NCBI RefSeq assembly: GCF_009938205.1
Contig: NZ_AP019655.1
Span: forward strand, 1,488,001-1,552,000
Source of the DNA: Vibrio panuliri
GTDB lineage: Bacteria > Pseudomonadota > Gammaproteobacteria > Enterobacterales > Vibrionaceae
Length of the DNA stretch: 64,000 bases
Direction of reading: 5' to 3'
The translations under genes and the position numbers were made by a program. The notes beneath the pieces are model-generated. The model had not been told where the DNA came from, ran no database searches, and worked only from the letters and a program-made list of their open reading frames with translations. The number at the start of each line of letters is the position of its first letter. The stretch's first letter is position 1. Positions 1 to 7,917 of the stretch are shown piece after piece.

Positions 1-210
1 AACTACAACCCAATGTTTATGAAGACACTATCTGGCTCGGATAACTACAAAAACCATGCGTTTGCGGATGGTGACAATATCCTGAATCACGAATTTGCTG
101 CGTCTTACCAGATCAACCCTAAGTTCAATATTCGTTATTTCGCTCAGTGGAATGAACAGCTTAGTTATAAAGACGGCACCCACATCATCGAATTTAATTA
201 CCAGCTTTAA
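1..210 (+). CDS. Outer-membrane beta-barrel protein, C-terminal part
   Basis: The reading frame is open from the first base of the window, so the gene starts upstream and only about 69 C-terminal residues are present. They show the alternating polar and hydrophobic pattern of amphipathic barrel strands (for example IRYFAQW and IIEFNYQL) and end on the last strand, which is how porin-like proteins finish. The final residue is Leu rather than the more usual Phe. The family cannot be named from this fragment. The DUF1254 gene follows after 22 bases and is probably in the same transcript. Confidence 0.6.
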   Translation, partial: NYNPMFMKTLSGSDNYKNHAFADGDNILNHEFAASYQINPKFNIRYFAQWNEQLSYKDGTHIIEFNYQL

Positions 211-232
211 TAATTTGCATAAGGTAAACACT

Positions 233-1324
233 ATGAAAAAGACAACACTTGCGCTTTCGATTGCCCTACTTTCATCTTCAACATTGGTCAACGCAAGCAC
301 TGCTGATGTTATCGCAAAAATTGACTCTTCTAATTGGGCTGTAAATCCTCTCGATTTTGGTATGACAGCAATGGAATACCAGCAAAAAGAAGGCGACCTC
401 TTTGCGCTGAATATGCTAAATCGAGGTGAGATAAACGAATTTATTCACTTCCCTGGGCTAAGCAAAGCTGGCGACAACTGGTTAGTAACCCCAAATGTGG
501 ATACGGTCTACTCCTTAGCTATCATTGATACTCGCGAAGGCTTTACTATCGAAGTACCTGAAATGGGTGACCGTTTTATGTCTTTGCACATTCAAGACCA
601 GAACCATACCTTCGTTGAATATGTCTGGGAGCCTGGAGTGTATGAATACGCAGTTGGAGAGATCGATACAGACTATGTGTTCGTTGGAATTCGCACAGGT
701 ACCGATGCGACACAAGAAGACCTCGATTACATCAAAGATGTCCTACAACCAAAAATGAAGATTGAATCAAACTCGGCGGTTGCCTATGAGGCTGACACAA
801 CCGAAGAGCAAGTGGCAGCATTGCGCAATGCTCTTCTTGATGAATGGGGAAATCTTCCTGATATGTACGATTCAGTCCAGTTCGACATTCATGACGTAAG
901 TGACTGGGAAAAATGGACATACACAATCGCTGGCTCTTGGGGATTAAGCCCTGAATCAACGGCAATGTACGCATCATGGGCGCCAGAGGATACTAAAGCA
1001 GGCCAATGCTACACCGCGACATTTGATGCTATTCCAGCAAAAGCATTTGGTTCTCTAACCATGTATGACTCTCACAATTACTTAATGACTGACGAATACA
1101 ATATCGTTAGCACTAATCGGCCAGACTTTAAGAGCCATGAAGATGGTAGTTTTACCGTTATCTTTGGTGACGAAAAATGTCAAAACCTCGCAGAAATGCA
1201 AGGTGTTAACTACGCCAAAACCAATGTTGATGGTTGGAGAGGTCAAATCCGAGCATATCGCCCAGATGTCGACAAAATGATGCAGTATCAGCTTCCTGAA
1301 CTTAAAGAAATATCGGTTAACTAA
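233..1324 (+). CDS. Secreted DUF1254/DUF1214 domain protein
   Basis: A 363-residue protein with a clear signal peptide (MKKTTLALSIALLSSS, cleavage near VNAS). The first half carries the DUF1254 hallmark TPNVDTVYS, where family members usually have TPNNDTLYS. The second half carries the DUF1214 hallmark PAKAFGSLTMYD followed by a Trp/Arg-rich end (WRGQIRAYRP). The frame extends further upstream, but the ATG at 233 begins the signal peptide and sits after the barrel gene's stop, so it is the likely start. Family function is unknown; members are periplasmic or envelope proteins and often sit beside porins, as here. Family assignment is firm, role is not. Confidence 0.8.
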   Translation: MKKTTLALSIALLSSSTLVNASTADVIAKIDSSNWAVNPLDFGMTAMEYQQKEGDLFALNMLNRGEINEFIHFPGLSKAGDNWLVTPNVDTVYSLAIIDTREGFTIEVPEMGDRFMSLHIQDQNHTFVEYVWEPGVYEYAVGEIDTDYVFVGIRTGTDATQEDLDYIKDVLQPKMKIESNSAVAYEADTTEEQVAALRNALLDEWGNLPDMYDSVQFDIHDVSDWEKWTYTIAGSWGLSPESTAMYASWAPEDTKAGQCYTATFDAIPAKAFGSLTMYDSHNYLMTDEYNIVSTNRPDFKSHEDGSFTVIFGDEKCQNLAEMQGVNYAKTNVDGWRGQIRAYRPDVDKMMQYQLPELKEISVN

Positions 1325-1396
1325 GCCGGTCTTTAACACGTTATGCCCTTATCTCGTTCACGTTGATAAGGGCGCTATCATGTTGAGGTTTTCGCT

Positions 1397-2140
1397 ATGA
1401 ATACCACTCATAAAATCACATTTCTTATCCTTTTATTACTGTTCGGTTGCTCTAACACTCCAAAGCTTGATGCTAATAAAAATGCCACTGATTTGGTCAT
1501 CCTTGTCCATGGCTTTGCAAAAAGTGGTCGAGTAATGAAGACGTTTGCTTATGAGTTTCAGAATGCGGGGTATCAAACCTGTGTTCTAAACTATACCTCC
1601 CTTGGTGTAAGCAACAATGCGTTAACCGAACAGACGGGTATGCAAATCAATAGCTGTTTAACCCAAAGCGAGAATGCGCAAAATGTGCATTTTGTTGGAC
1701 ATTCACTGGGTGGTTTATTAATTCGACACTACCTCCAAGAAGACCATGCCCTTATTGATGAAAAACGATTGGGGAGAGTTGTTATGATTGGTACTCCGAA
1801 CCACGGGAGCAAAGTCGCAGATCATTACGCTGAGAAATTTTGGATACACTGGTTAGGCGAAATTCCCCTTTCTCTGACTACATCTGAAAGAGCCTTCAGT
1901 AACAAACTAAACGAACCAAGTTATAACGTTGGAGTCATCGCTGGTACTAAAGGCTACCAATGGACTAGTAAATACTTTGATGAGCGGAATGATGGTTTAG
2001 TAAGCGTAGACTCTGCAAAATTACCCTTAATGGATGACTACTACGAAGTGAGTTTTTCGCATCATCAATTACGTTCTGATCCGATAGTTACTTCATTGGT
2101 TTTATCTTATATAACTCATGGAGTATTTGTTAAAACCTAA
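1397..2140 (+). CDS. Lipoprotein alpha/beta hydrolase (lipase-like)
   Basis: A 247-residue protein with a lipobox (LLFGC, Cys18), so it is probably anchored to a membrane after processing. The alpha/beta-hydrolase signs are the oxyanion loop VHGFAKS, the nucleophile elbow GHSLGG with Ser, a candidate acid in NDGLVSVDS, and a late His in SFSHHQL. It resembles the acetyltransferase/PGAP1-like lipases that act on esters or lipids; the substrate is unknown. It follows the DUF1254 gene by 72 bases on the same strand. The start has a modest ribosome site (GAGG about 10 bases upstream). Confidence 0.75.
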   Translation: MNTTHKITFLILLLLFGCSNTPKLDANKNATDLVILVHGFAKSGRVMKTFAYEFQNAGYQTCVLNYTSLGVSNNALTEQTGMQINSCLTQSENAQNVHFVGHSLGGLLIRHYLQEDHALIDEKRLGRVVMIGTPNHGSKVADHYAEKFWIHWLGEIPLSLTTSERAFSNKLNEPSYNVGVIAGTKGYQWTSKYFDERNDGLVSVDSAKLPLMDDYYEVSFSHHQLRSDPIVTSLVLSYITHGVFVKT

Positions 2141-2200
2141 AGTTCCGAACAGACATATTTGTGCAAAATGCAATCAACAGACCGTAATACTTACGGATAC

Positions 2201-2234
2201 AGAAACGCCACAGATTGTTGGCCTTGGCGTTTCT
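2201..2234 (+). terminator. Stem-loop after the lipoprotein gene
   Basis: Perfect 10-bp arms AGAAACGCCA and TGGCGTTTCT with a 14-base loop, lying 60 bases after the stop of the hydrolase gene. The T-run after the stem is short and broken, so termination strength is uncertain. Nothing else was seen in the 2141-2410 gap. Confidence 0.5.
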
Positions 2235-2410
2235 TCTAACGTGCTGGATTACGATAAGCCGAGCTTCAATGTGTCATAAGCAGAGTTAGCGGTGGTTTTC
2301 CCATTTCATTTAGTGGCGAGCGCAAAACGGCTTGAATCCCACACACTCTTCAAGATCTATAGCCTGAGGACTTTGTTCGTTTATATCGACGTTGGTTACA
2401 CCAAATAGCG

Positions 2411-2995
2411 CTATTGAATACCCAAAAGCAACATATCTGTTGCCTCAATGGCATGTTGCTCAATCTGTTGTTCGTTCAAAACAGACATACCCAATAGTGC
2501 CTCAGAACGCGGAGCTAGCAGCATACCGAGCCAGAGTTCAATCTTGATATTTGGCTGCTGTAAGTTAAACCGCTCGTTAAAAAACGCCTTCAAAGCACTG
2601 TTGGTGTCATCAGGACCAATGCTCATAAAGCTCTCGACAATTTCAGGAGCTTGGGTCGCTTCAGCAATTAGAAGTCGCTGCGTCGCAATATGCTCTTGCG
2701 ATAAATGAAACTGCATAAACTCTATAGCAAAAGCAATCAGGGCATCGCGTGTACCTTCTAGTGCAAGATGTTGAGAATAACGGTCATTATAACTCTCGCC
2801 GATTTGCTGCAAAGTTGCTTGGAAAAGTTCTATCTTGGAAGGGAAATAGCGATATAAGGTCTGCTTTGTCAGCTTCGCTTGCGCAGCAATTCCATCCATG
2901 CTGGCAGATGAATATCCCCCAGATAGAAACACAGACTTCGCGGCAGCCAAGATCGCTTGTTTTTTCTTTTCTTTATTTTGCTCAATTTTACTCAT
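2411..2995 (-). CDS. TetR-family repressor
   Basis: A 194-residue regulator. The N-terminal helix-turn-helix is typical (SMDGIAAQAKLTKQTLYRYF near residues 25-45), followed by a helical ligand domain. The ATG at 2995 (MSKIEQNKEKKKQ) is chosen over the longer frame because TetR proteins start just before this lysine-rich helix and because the longer start would overrun one operator copy. It is divergent from the EamA exporter at 3101, and two palindromic sites lie between them. Likely role: represses itself and the exporter until an effector binds; the effector is unknown. Confidence 0.85.
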   Translation of the reverse strand: MSKIEQNKEKKKQAILAAAKSVFLSGGYSSASMDGIAAQAKLTKQTLYRYFPSKIELFQATLQQIGESYNDRYSQHLALEGTRDALIAFAIEFMQFHLSQEHIATQRLLIAEATQAPEIVESFMSIGPDDTNSALKAFFNERFNLQQPNIKIELWLGMLLAPRSEALLGMSVLNEQQIEQHAIEATDMLLLGIQ

Positions 2996-3014
2996 CAGCT
3001 TCCTCAGAAAACTT

Positions 3015-3038
3015 AGATCACACTCATTGGTATGATTT
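3015..3038. promoter_or_regulatory. Upstream copy of the TetR operator
   Basis: Imperfect copy of the site at 3061: left arm AGATCACACT, spacer CATT, right arm GGTATGATTT. The right arm matches the good copy at 9 of 10 positions and the left arm at 8 of 10. It sits about 20 bases in front of the tetR start. Confidence 0.55.
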
Positions 3039-3060
3039 GTGTTGACACGATAACAACAAA

Positions 3061-3084
3061 AAATCATACTCGCCAGTATGATTT
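3061..3084. promoter_or_regulatory. Operator for the divergent TetR/EamA pair
   Basis: Perfect 10-bp arms AAATCATACT and AGTATGATTT separated by CGCC, ending 16 bases before the EamA start codon. The size and position fit a TetR dimer site that blocks transcription of the exporter. The centre lies 46 bp from the second copy. Confidence 0.75.
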
Positions 3085-3100
3085 ATGACGAGAGTACATT

Positions 3101-3988
3101 ATGACGATTTTTGCACTTCCTTCTTCAGCTCTAAAAAACAACCGAACAACGGGTTTTGTGTTAGCACTTCTAGGAGCGATATTAATGAGTATCGATCCTG
3201 TATTTATCCGTTTTGCTGGCGTAAGTGGCTTCGACACTGCCTTTCTTTTCGGTTTGTTTAGCGCGATATCAATGCCGATCTTGCTCAAGATAAACGACAA
3301 ACGTGGCATCAGAAAAACCATCATTCAGAGTGGTTGGCCGTTGCTATTCGCTGGCGTATTGATGTTAGGCAGTGCTACGGGTTTGGTGTTTAGCATCAAG
3401 AATACGTCAATTGCGAATACCTTCGTGATTCTTAGCGCTTCTCCAGCCGTCGCAGCGATATTTAGCTGGCTATTACTGCGTGAGAAAACCAGCCGATCGA
3501 CAGTACTTGCGATTATTTCTGTCATGATCGGCATTGGCATTGTTGTGTCAGGTTCTTTTAACTCGGGGAACTGGTTTGGTGATGCTTTGGCTGTATTCTC
3601 AGTGATCTGCTTATCGTTAATGTTCACCTTACTGCGCAAATATCAGGATGTAAGTAGATTAGCGAGTGTTGCATTGGGCGGTTTACTACTCACCATTGTG
3701 ATGTCCTTTTTCGCAGAGCCAAGCAGTTACAGCGTGAATACTTGGATGATTATGGCGGCAATGGGGCTGTTTACTGCGCCGTTAGGTAGAGTAATGTCGA
3801 TGGTTGCGACTCGTTATATCACCGCAGCTGAGGTATCGATGACTTTGATGTTAGAAACGGTGCTAGCACCAGTGTGGGCCGTACTATTCTTTGCTGAGAT
3901 ACCTGCCGTGACCAGTATTGTGGGAGGCTCAATTATCCTATTCACCATTTTCATCTATACATTTGTCACCATGAAAAATGACCAGTAG
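3101..3988 (+). CDS. EamA/DMT-family exporter
   Basis: A 295-residue inner-membrane protein with about ten hydrophobic segments in two repeated halves, the usual EamA arrangement (TGFVLALLGAILMSIDPVFIRFAG opens the first half and GDALAVFSVICLSLMF the second). Family members export metabolites, amino acids or drugs. The divergent TetR gene and intergenic operators suggest induction by the exported compound. The substrate cannot be read from sequence. Length is normal for the family. Confidence 0.85.
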   Translation: MTIFALPSSALKNNRTTGFVLALLGAILMSIDPVFIRFAGVSGFDTAFLFGLFSAISMPILLKINDKRGIRKTIIQSGWPLLFAGVLMLGSATGLVFSIKNTSIANTFVILSASPAVAAIFSWLLLREKTSRSTVLAIISVMIGIGIVVSGSFNSGNWFGDALAVFSVICLSLMFTLLRKYQDVSRLASVALGGLLLTIVMSFFAEPSSYSVNTWMIMAAMGLFTAPLGRVMSMVATRYITAAEVSMTLMLETVLAPVWAVLFFAEIPAVTSIVGGSIILFTIFIYTFVTMKNDQ

Positions 3989-4001
3989 TTAAGGAGCATC
4001 T

Positions 4002-4037
4002 ATGACAGCAACACTGACTTATATAAAGAAAACGTAA
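4002..4037 (+). other. Mini-ORF (11 codons) with strong ribosome site
   Basis: ATG at 4002 is preceded by TTAAGGAGCATCT, an excellent Shine-Dalgarno at good spacing, but the frame stops after 11 residues (MTATLTYIKKT). It lies 13 bases after the EamA stop. It could be a translated leader or the surviving start of a lost gene. Confidence 0.3.
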
Positions 4038-4108
4038 ATTGACACCAACCGATAATACATCGTATAACCTCCACCTAATTTTTAACCGTTATCAAGGAGA
4101 CATTGACA

Positions 4109-4165
4109 ATGAACATTACTCAAAAAACAACTTCTTTAACGCGTCCTTACTGCATTGTTGGGTAA
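4109..4165 (+). other. Mini-ORF (18 codons) with strong ribosome site
   Basis: ATG at 4109 follows ATCAAGGAGACATTGACA, again a strong Shine-Dalgarno, and the frame stops after 18 residues (MNITQKTTSLTRPYCIVG). It ends 59 bases before the methyltransferase start. A short CGACAA/TTGTCG inverted repeat (4194-4213) lies between. Either a leader peptide or a gene remnant. Confidence 0.3.
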
Positions 4166-4224
4166 TAGTTGCCCCTCTAGTCTGTTGTGAGGACGACAAA
4201 TAAATTCTTGTCGGAATTACAAAA

Positions 4225-5064
4225 ATGTTTAAAAAAATAACTAGTGCAACGGCTAAGCCTATTGTTTGGTCTGAATACACCGCTGATGTTCTCTGGACTG
4301 ACGAGCACATAGCAAAGCAAATGCTATCATTTCATCTCAATCCAGATTTAAGTCTGGCCTCTAGAACGCTCCCTTTCATTGAGGCGTCTGTTACATGGCT
4401 GGTTTCTGAATTTGGGCTAAACGGAGCGTCAAAAGTCATTGATTTTGGCTGTGGTCCGGGGCTGTACACTCATCGATTGAAAGCAAAAGGTGTGGGTACT
4501 GTTGTTGGGTTGGATTTCTCAAAAAACTCTTTGAAACATGCCACTGAGCAAGCGGAACAAGCTAGCCTTGATATCGAATACCGCTATGGCAATTACCTTG
4601 AATATAGTGATTCAAGAGAGTTTGATTTAATTACCCTAGTAATGTGTGACCTATGTGCTCTCAATCCTGCACAGCGCTCAGAACTGTTCGGTGAATTCAA
4701 ATCACTGCTTGCATCTAATGGTTCAATTGCGCTTGATGTGTATACAGCAACGAGATTTGCCAATCAAAATGAATCCCTAAGTCTTGAAAGAAACGCTATG
4801 AATGGTTTCTGGAGTGATAAGGATTATTGGTGTATTCAATCTTCATTCAAATATGAAGAAGAGAAGGTGACATTAGATAAGTATGTCATCTCTCAAGAAG
4901 ACAAAGAGTGGACAGTCTTCAACTGGCTTCAGCATTTTACTATTGAAGAGCTTAGCCAAGAATTAGAAGCTCATGGTCTTGAGATTAAAAGAGCATACAG
5001 CGATCTCAAAGGCACGCCACTTGTTGATGGTGATGAGATGGCTGTAGTCATCGGTCACAAATAG
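4225..5064 (+). CDS. SAM-dependent class I methyltransferase
   Basis: A 279-residue soluble enzyme. Motif I (VIDFGCGPGLYT, near residue 72) and the acidic end of strand 2 (VVGLDFS) form the S-adenosylmethionine pocket; VMCDLCAL follows strand 4. The overall layout is that of the Methyltransf_25/11 group with a C-terminal substrate-binding part. The substrate is unknown. The ribosome site is weak (GGAATTAC), unlike the two mini-ORFs upstream. A strong terminator follows 14 bases after the stop, so the gene ends its transcript. Confidence 0.8.
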   Translation: MFKKITSATAKPIVWSEYTADVLWTDEHIAKQMLSFHLNPDLSLASRTLPFIEASVTWLVSEFGLNGASKVIDFGCGPGLYTHRLKAKGVGTVVGLDFSKNSLKHATEQAEQASLDIEYRYGNYLEYSDSREFDLITLVMCDLCALNPAQRSELFGEFKSLLASNGSIALDVYTATRFANQNESLSLERNAMNGFWSDKDYWCIQSSFKYEEEKVTLDKYVISQEDKEWTVFNWLQHFTIEELSQELEAHGLEIKRAYSDLKGTPLVDGDEMAVVIGHK

Positions 5065-5078
5065 CGGATACACGGTAG

Positions 5079-5102
5079 AAAGGGGCATTAAGCCCCTTTT
5101 TT
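5079..5102 (+). terminator. Rho-independent terminator
   Basis: Arms AAAGGGGC and GCCCCTTT with a 5-base loop, followed by further T residues. It closes the methyltransferase transcript. Confidence 0.85.
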
Positions 5103-5231
5103 GACACTGTTGAGTGAAAAGTGCCACGGCCTGTAAGGGTTTTGGACAGAAGCGAGTTAGCAACTTTGCTAAATTTACAAAAGATAAATTAGTTCAAATA
5201 TGGAAAACTCTTCCATGCAAATAAGTAAATC

Positions 5232-5258
5232 CGGCCACAGTCAAACTGACTATGGCCG
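5232..5258 (-). terminator. Terminator of the three-small-gene unit
   Basis: Arms CGGCCACAGTCA and TGACTATGGCCG match at 11 of 12 positions with a 3-base loop, 8 bases after the last stop of the small-gene unit. On the minus strand the stem is followed by a T-rich stretch (GATTTACTTATTT). Confidence 0.65.
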
Positions 5259-5266
5259 CTTTCTAG

Positions 5267-5407
5267 TTATTCATCATCGCCCAAGTAATCATCATTATTT
5301 GGGTTATGAGCATCCGCCCAATCATCCATATCGGCATCGTTATTTGGGTTATTGATGTCTGACCAGATATCAAGCTCGTCTTGAGACATTTCACTTGGAT
5401 TTGGCAT
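5267..5407 (-). CDS. 46-residue acidic protein with two NPNND repeats
   Basis: Too short for usual gene finders but well supported: it begins 1 base after the stop of the preceding small gene, has a ribosome site (AAGGGAAG) inside that gene's end, and is followed by a terminator. The protein is very acidic and consists mostly of two similar units, each Trp-[SA]-Asp then a short linker and NPNND. No function is recognised. The asparagine/aspartate loops could bind a cation, which is inference only. Confidence 0.65.
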   Translation of the reverse strand: MPNPSEMSQDELDIWSDINNPNNDADMDDWADAHNPNNDDYLGDDE

Positions 5408-5408
5408 A

Positions 5409-5552
5409 TTATTTCTTCCCTTGCTGATTAGGGTTTATCTGCTTACCGCGATTACCCTGATTCTGATCGTACTGACGGTTGGTTCCCTTAGTGCCTTTAT
5501 TTGCGTTTGAGGTATTTGACGCATTGTCAGCAGGTGTTATTTTTTTAGCCAT
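5409..5552 (-). CDS. 47-residue basic Asn/Gln-rich protein
   Basis: Starts at ATG 5552 after a good ribosome site (AAGGAA, 8 bases away). It is basic and rich in Asn, Gln and Gly, opening with MAKKITPADNAS and ending with QINPNQQGKK, so it shares the NPN element with the acidic protein that follows after one base. From memory, similar TPADNAS...GNRGKQ small proteins occur in other gammaproteobacteria, always without known function. The opposite charge of this protein and its neighbour suggests they may pair. Confidence 0.65.
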   Translation of the reverse strand: MAKKITPADNASNTSNANKGTKGTNRQYDQNQGNRGKQINPNQQGKK

Positions 5553-5623
5553 ATTCTGATTTCCTTAATTAAAACTAGACTTATGAATTTGCTTGATAGT
5601 TCGCTCAAATCTTTGTCTAGTTG

Positions 5624-5848
5624 TTATCGCTTTAGGGTGCAGTCCATCAGAGTTATCCTGCCAAACAAATCGAAGCCCCTTCCTAATCTGAACCTAATAA
5701 AGGTCGGGGAACTGCGAATCTTCTTCCCTCCTAGACTAAGATAAGAAACCCCCGATTTAAGTGACCTTTCAATTTCGAAAGCACGCTTAATCTGGCACGG
5801 TGGAATATGAGATTGGAATGTATCAATAAGTTGTTTAATCGATGTCAT
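5624..5848 (-). CDS. 74-residue basic protein, ParE-like toxin fold possible
   Basis: ATG at 5848 has a strong ribosome site (AAGGAGAGCAAG). The protein has an N-terminal helix (TSIKQLIDTFQSHIPP), a second helix, then a basic strand region (GGKKIRSSPTFIRFRLGRGFDL) that resembles the RelE/ParE-like pattern of conserved small proteins with PxxxIRxxxGRxxxL. No antitoxin of a known type is adjacent; the two tiny genes downstream (71 bases away) are the only partners. A perfect 7-1-7 palindrome lies 36 bases upstream. Function is unproven. Confidence 0.6.
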   Translation of the reverse strand: MTSIKQLIDTFQSHIPPCQIKRAFEIERSLKSGVSYLSLGGKKIRSSPTFIRFRLGRGFDLFGRITLMDCTLKR

Positions 5849-5884
5849 TCTTGCTCTCCTTGATGAACTGAGAATAGAATGATT

Positions 5885-5899
5885 GAGTGCACTGCACTC
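5885..5899. promoter_or_regulatory. Perfect palindrome upstream of the small-gene unit
   Basis: GAGTGCA-C-TGCACTC is a perfect 7-1-7 inverted repeat between the end of the 224-residue gene and the start of the 74-residue gene. It is too tight for a stable terminator loop, so an operator site is the better reading. Confidence 0.45.
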
Positions 5900-5906
5900 G
5901 CAACAG

Positions 5907-6581
5907 CTAATTAAATAAATCGTCCAATAAATTATCGAACTCGCTCGCTTCGAGGTATTGCTGGGTTATCAGTGACTGATACTTGGATAGAACAGGATGT
6001 TCAGCTTGCAGTGAAGATGCTGCTTCATAAGCCTTTTCAAGATCGCCATTTAAGTAATATAGCATCATGGTTTCGCCATCACTCAATACAGCACTTTGAG
6101 CTAGCAGAGCTTGCATAACACTGGTGATATTACCAATCGATAGTTGTGGGAGTTCATAGAATGGATTGGGTAAACGATTTTCCGACAACGAAACACTCGA
6201 TTTCATTATGTTAATAAACTGCTCCAGCGCTTCAGATTGGATACCCACACCAATAATGGATTGTCGACCAGCTAGAATAACGTTTAAAAATTCAGCAGCT
6301 TCCATCCGCTTACCACTATCGGTAAAGATAGCCTTAACACGTTTGCTATCGGCAAAAAAACCTTGCAGCAACACTGCATTGTGAAACTTATTTAGGCTTT
6401 CGCGTGCTATGAGCAAATGGTTTTTCTCTGAACCAATCCCCATCTGTTCTTTGTTGACGATAAGAAAACCTTTACTTCGTACAAGCGGGTAAACAAGATC
6501 TTTAAATGATTTGTGCTCAGACAGTTCAACAGAAAACAACGCTCTTATCGCGTCAGGAGGTGACAATCCATCATATTTCAC
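5907..6581 (-). CDS. Cytosolic protein of unknown function (224 aa)
   Basis: No signal peptide or membrane segment and no family recognised. The C-terminal third (QALLAQSAVLSDGETMMLYYLNGDLEKAYEAASSLQAEHPVLSKYQSL) reads like TPR-type helices. It overlaps the preceding secreted-protein gene by 11 bases, so the two are translationally coupled. It is the last gene of a three-gene unit running from 7528. Confidence 0.6.
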   Translation of the reverse strand: MKYDGLSPPDAIRALFSVELSEHKSFKDLVYPLVRSKGFLIVNKEQMGIGSEKNHLLIARESLNKFHNAVLLQGFFADSKRVKAIFTDSGKRMEAAEFLNVILAGRQSIIGVGIQSEALEQFINIMKSSVSLSENRLPNPFYELPQLSIGNITSVMQALLAQSAVLSDGETMMLYYLNGDLEKAYEAASSLQAEHPVLSKYQSLITQQYLEASEFDNLLDDLFN

Positions 6582-6903
6582 AAGACAACCTTAACAACTT
6601 TTTTTCAGATGGTGGATTTTCCTCAAGAGCGTATTTCGCAATAAATTCCGCTCGCTTAAACCAATCAGATCGACAGTGATACTCACTTTTTGCGTACTGC
6701 TCTATCACACCCAAACAGTAACCTGCCCTTAAGCTTTCGGATAACGAAGTAGTTTGGGCAGCTAAAAGATGCTTTTCATTTTTGGACACGTATATATTAA
6801 TTAACTCAGCACAACTATCTGTCAATGAAAGAGATTTAGCTGAAGTGATTGCTGGTACTAGCAAAAGACCAAGAGCAATGATAAAGGTATTTTTACGTAG
6901 CAT
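6571..6903 (-). CDS. Small secreted protein, Rap1a/Tai-immunity-like
   Basis: A 110-residue protein with a signal peptide (MLRKNTFIIALGLLLVPAITSA). ATG 6903 is chosen because it starts this peptide and lies one base from the preceding stop; the frame extends further upstream but would overlap that gene. The mature part has four cysteines in the spacing DSCAEL, GYCLGV, YHCRS and LSCEI. An early Cys, a central [F/Y]CxG[V/Y] motif and a Cys near the end resemble the Rap1a/Tai family of periplasmic immunity proteins against T6SS amidases. The similarity is by eye and moderate. Confidence 0.55.
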   Translation of the reverse strand: MLRKNTFIIALGLLLVPAITSAKSLSLTDSCAELINIYVSKNEKHLLAAQTTSLSESLRAGYCLGVIEQYAKSEYHCRSDWFKRAEFIAKYALEENPPSEKKLLRLSCEI

Positions 6904-6904
6904 T

Positions 6905-7528
6905 CTAGATATCCGATGTTGTTTTTGGGGATTGCTCCTGAGAAGTAGCATTGATTTTGCCGCTACTGTCATCTCCATTTAGAGCTTGAGAGTAAATAAC
7001 CTTTGTCATTTTCTTCTTGCTGGGCACTGCTATGTATAGGCTTAAAAGAATACAAGCAAACGCAAACATCTGGCTATAGTTCTCACCATGAAGCATTGCC
7101 CAGTTTAGATATTTAGTCCCCTCTAGCAAATCAGAGAAAGCGACAACACTAGCGGCCAACCAGACGAATAGTACAAATCTGCCATACCAGATTAAAGGCA
7201 TGGATAGAATATTCCACCAACGCTCACTAGTTTGACGTGTGTAGAAGATATATCGCCTTAAAAGAACGAGAGCTAAGACGGCGAACACAGCCTCGAGAGT
7301 TGATATGTCGGACAGGCCCTCTTGGTGTTCGAAAATATTACTAAGCTCCAACCATAAGGATGTTAGAGCCATTCCCACTAGAGCTATGAACAAACATACG
7401 TTGAGTAGTGTTGCCACTACTCTCCCTACTGCCCAATCCAATTCAAATAACAGATGGAGAGAGCCTACAGATTTTTCAGGCTCATTGATTCCTACTTGCT
7501 GTTGCTGTTCTACGTTTGATCTATCCAT
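6905..7528 (-). CDS. Membrane protein of unknown function
   Basis: A 207-residue protein with a polar N-terminus, about five hydrophobic segments (for example VVATLLNVCLFIALVGMALT, AVFAVLALVLL, FVLFVWLAASVVAF, MFAFACILLSLYIAV) and a polar C-terminal tail. It is first in a three-gene unit with the Rap1a-like secreted protein and the 224-residue protein, spaced by 1 base and then overlapping by 11. No family is recognised. Confidence 0.6.
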   Translation of the reverse strand: MDRSNVEQQQQVGINEPEKSVGSLHLLFELDWAVGRVVATLLNVCLFIALVGMALTSLWLELSNIFEHQEGLSDISTLEAVFAVLALVLLRRYIFYTRQTSERWWNILSMPLIWYGRFVLFVWLAASVVAFSDLLEGTKYLNWAMLHGENYSQMFAFACILLSLYIAVPSKKKMTKVIYSQALNGDDSSGKINATSQEQSPKTTSDI

Positions 7529-7842
7529 GATTCAGAGAGGAAGAAGTAAATTTGATATTCTACCAGTTTAACAAGCGCGACCAATAAATGTAACAGCTTT
7601 TCTTTTACTTTCATAAGGTTTGACAGATTTTAGGCAAGAACACACTGTAGAGGCTGACTTAAATTGACTATTTTTGTTGGAAGAATTATCTGACTGCGTT
7701 TCGACTATGGTTACATTACTTTAATTAAGCCAAACGATCTTCGTTGAAATTTCTAACAATCCATTGCAACTCGTTTTCACAGAAGCATTCCAATCAGCGA
7801 AAAGATAGTCGGCAAAATTCAGGGTGAATTTTGGATTTCTAT

Positions 7843-7917
7843 GCGGGACATGCAACACCAAACTCGAAAGAACGGATTTTAAAGCGAGATCCCCACGTTC
7901 GCGAGGATGACAATGTT
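7843..7917. repeat. Dispersed intergenic repeat, copy A
   Basis: Begins GCGGGACAT, contains CTCGAAAGAACGGATTTTAA and AAGCGAGATCCCC, and ends GCGAGGATGACAATG. Copy B at 8184 is nearly identical. Copies of this type look like short non-coding elements scattered in the genome; the CGAGATCCCCxCGTTCGCGAGG part can fold into a hairpin. Confidence 0.7.

Noticed and set aside
28..300. Minus-strand frame opposite the barrel gene
   Set aside because: Shadow of the plus-strand barrel and signal-peptide coding regions.
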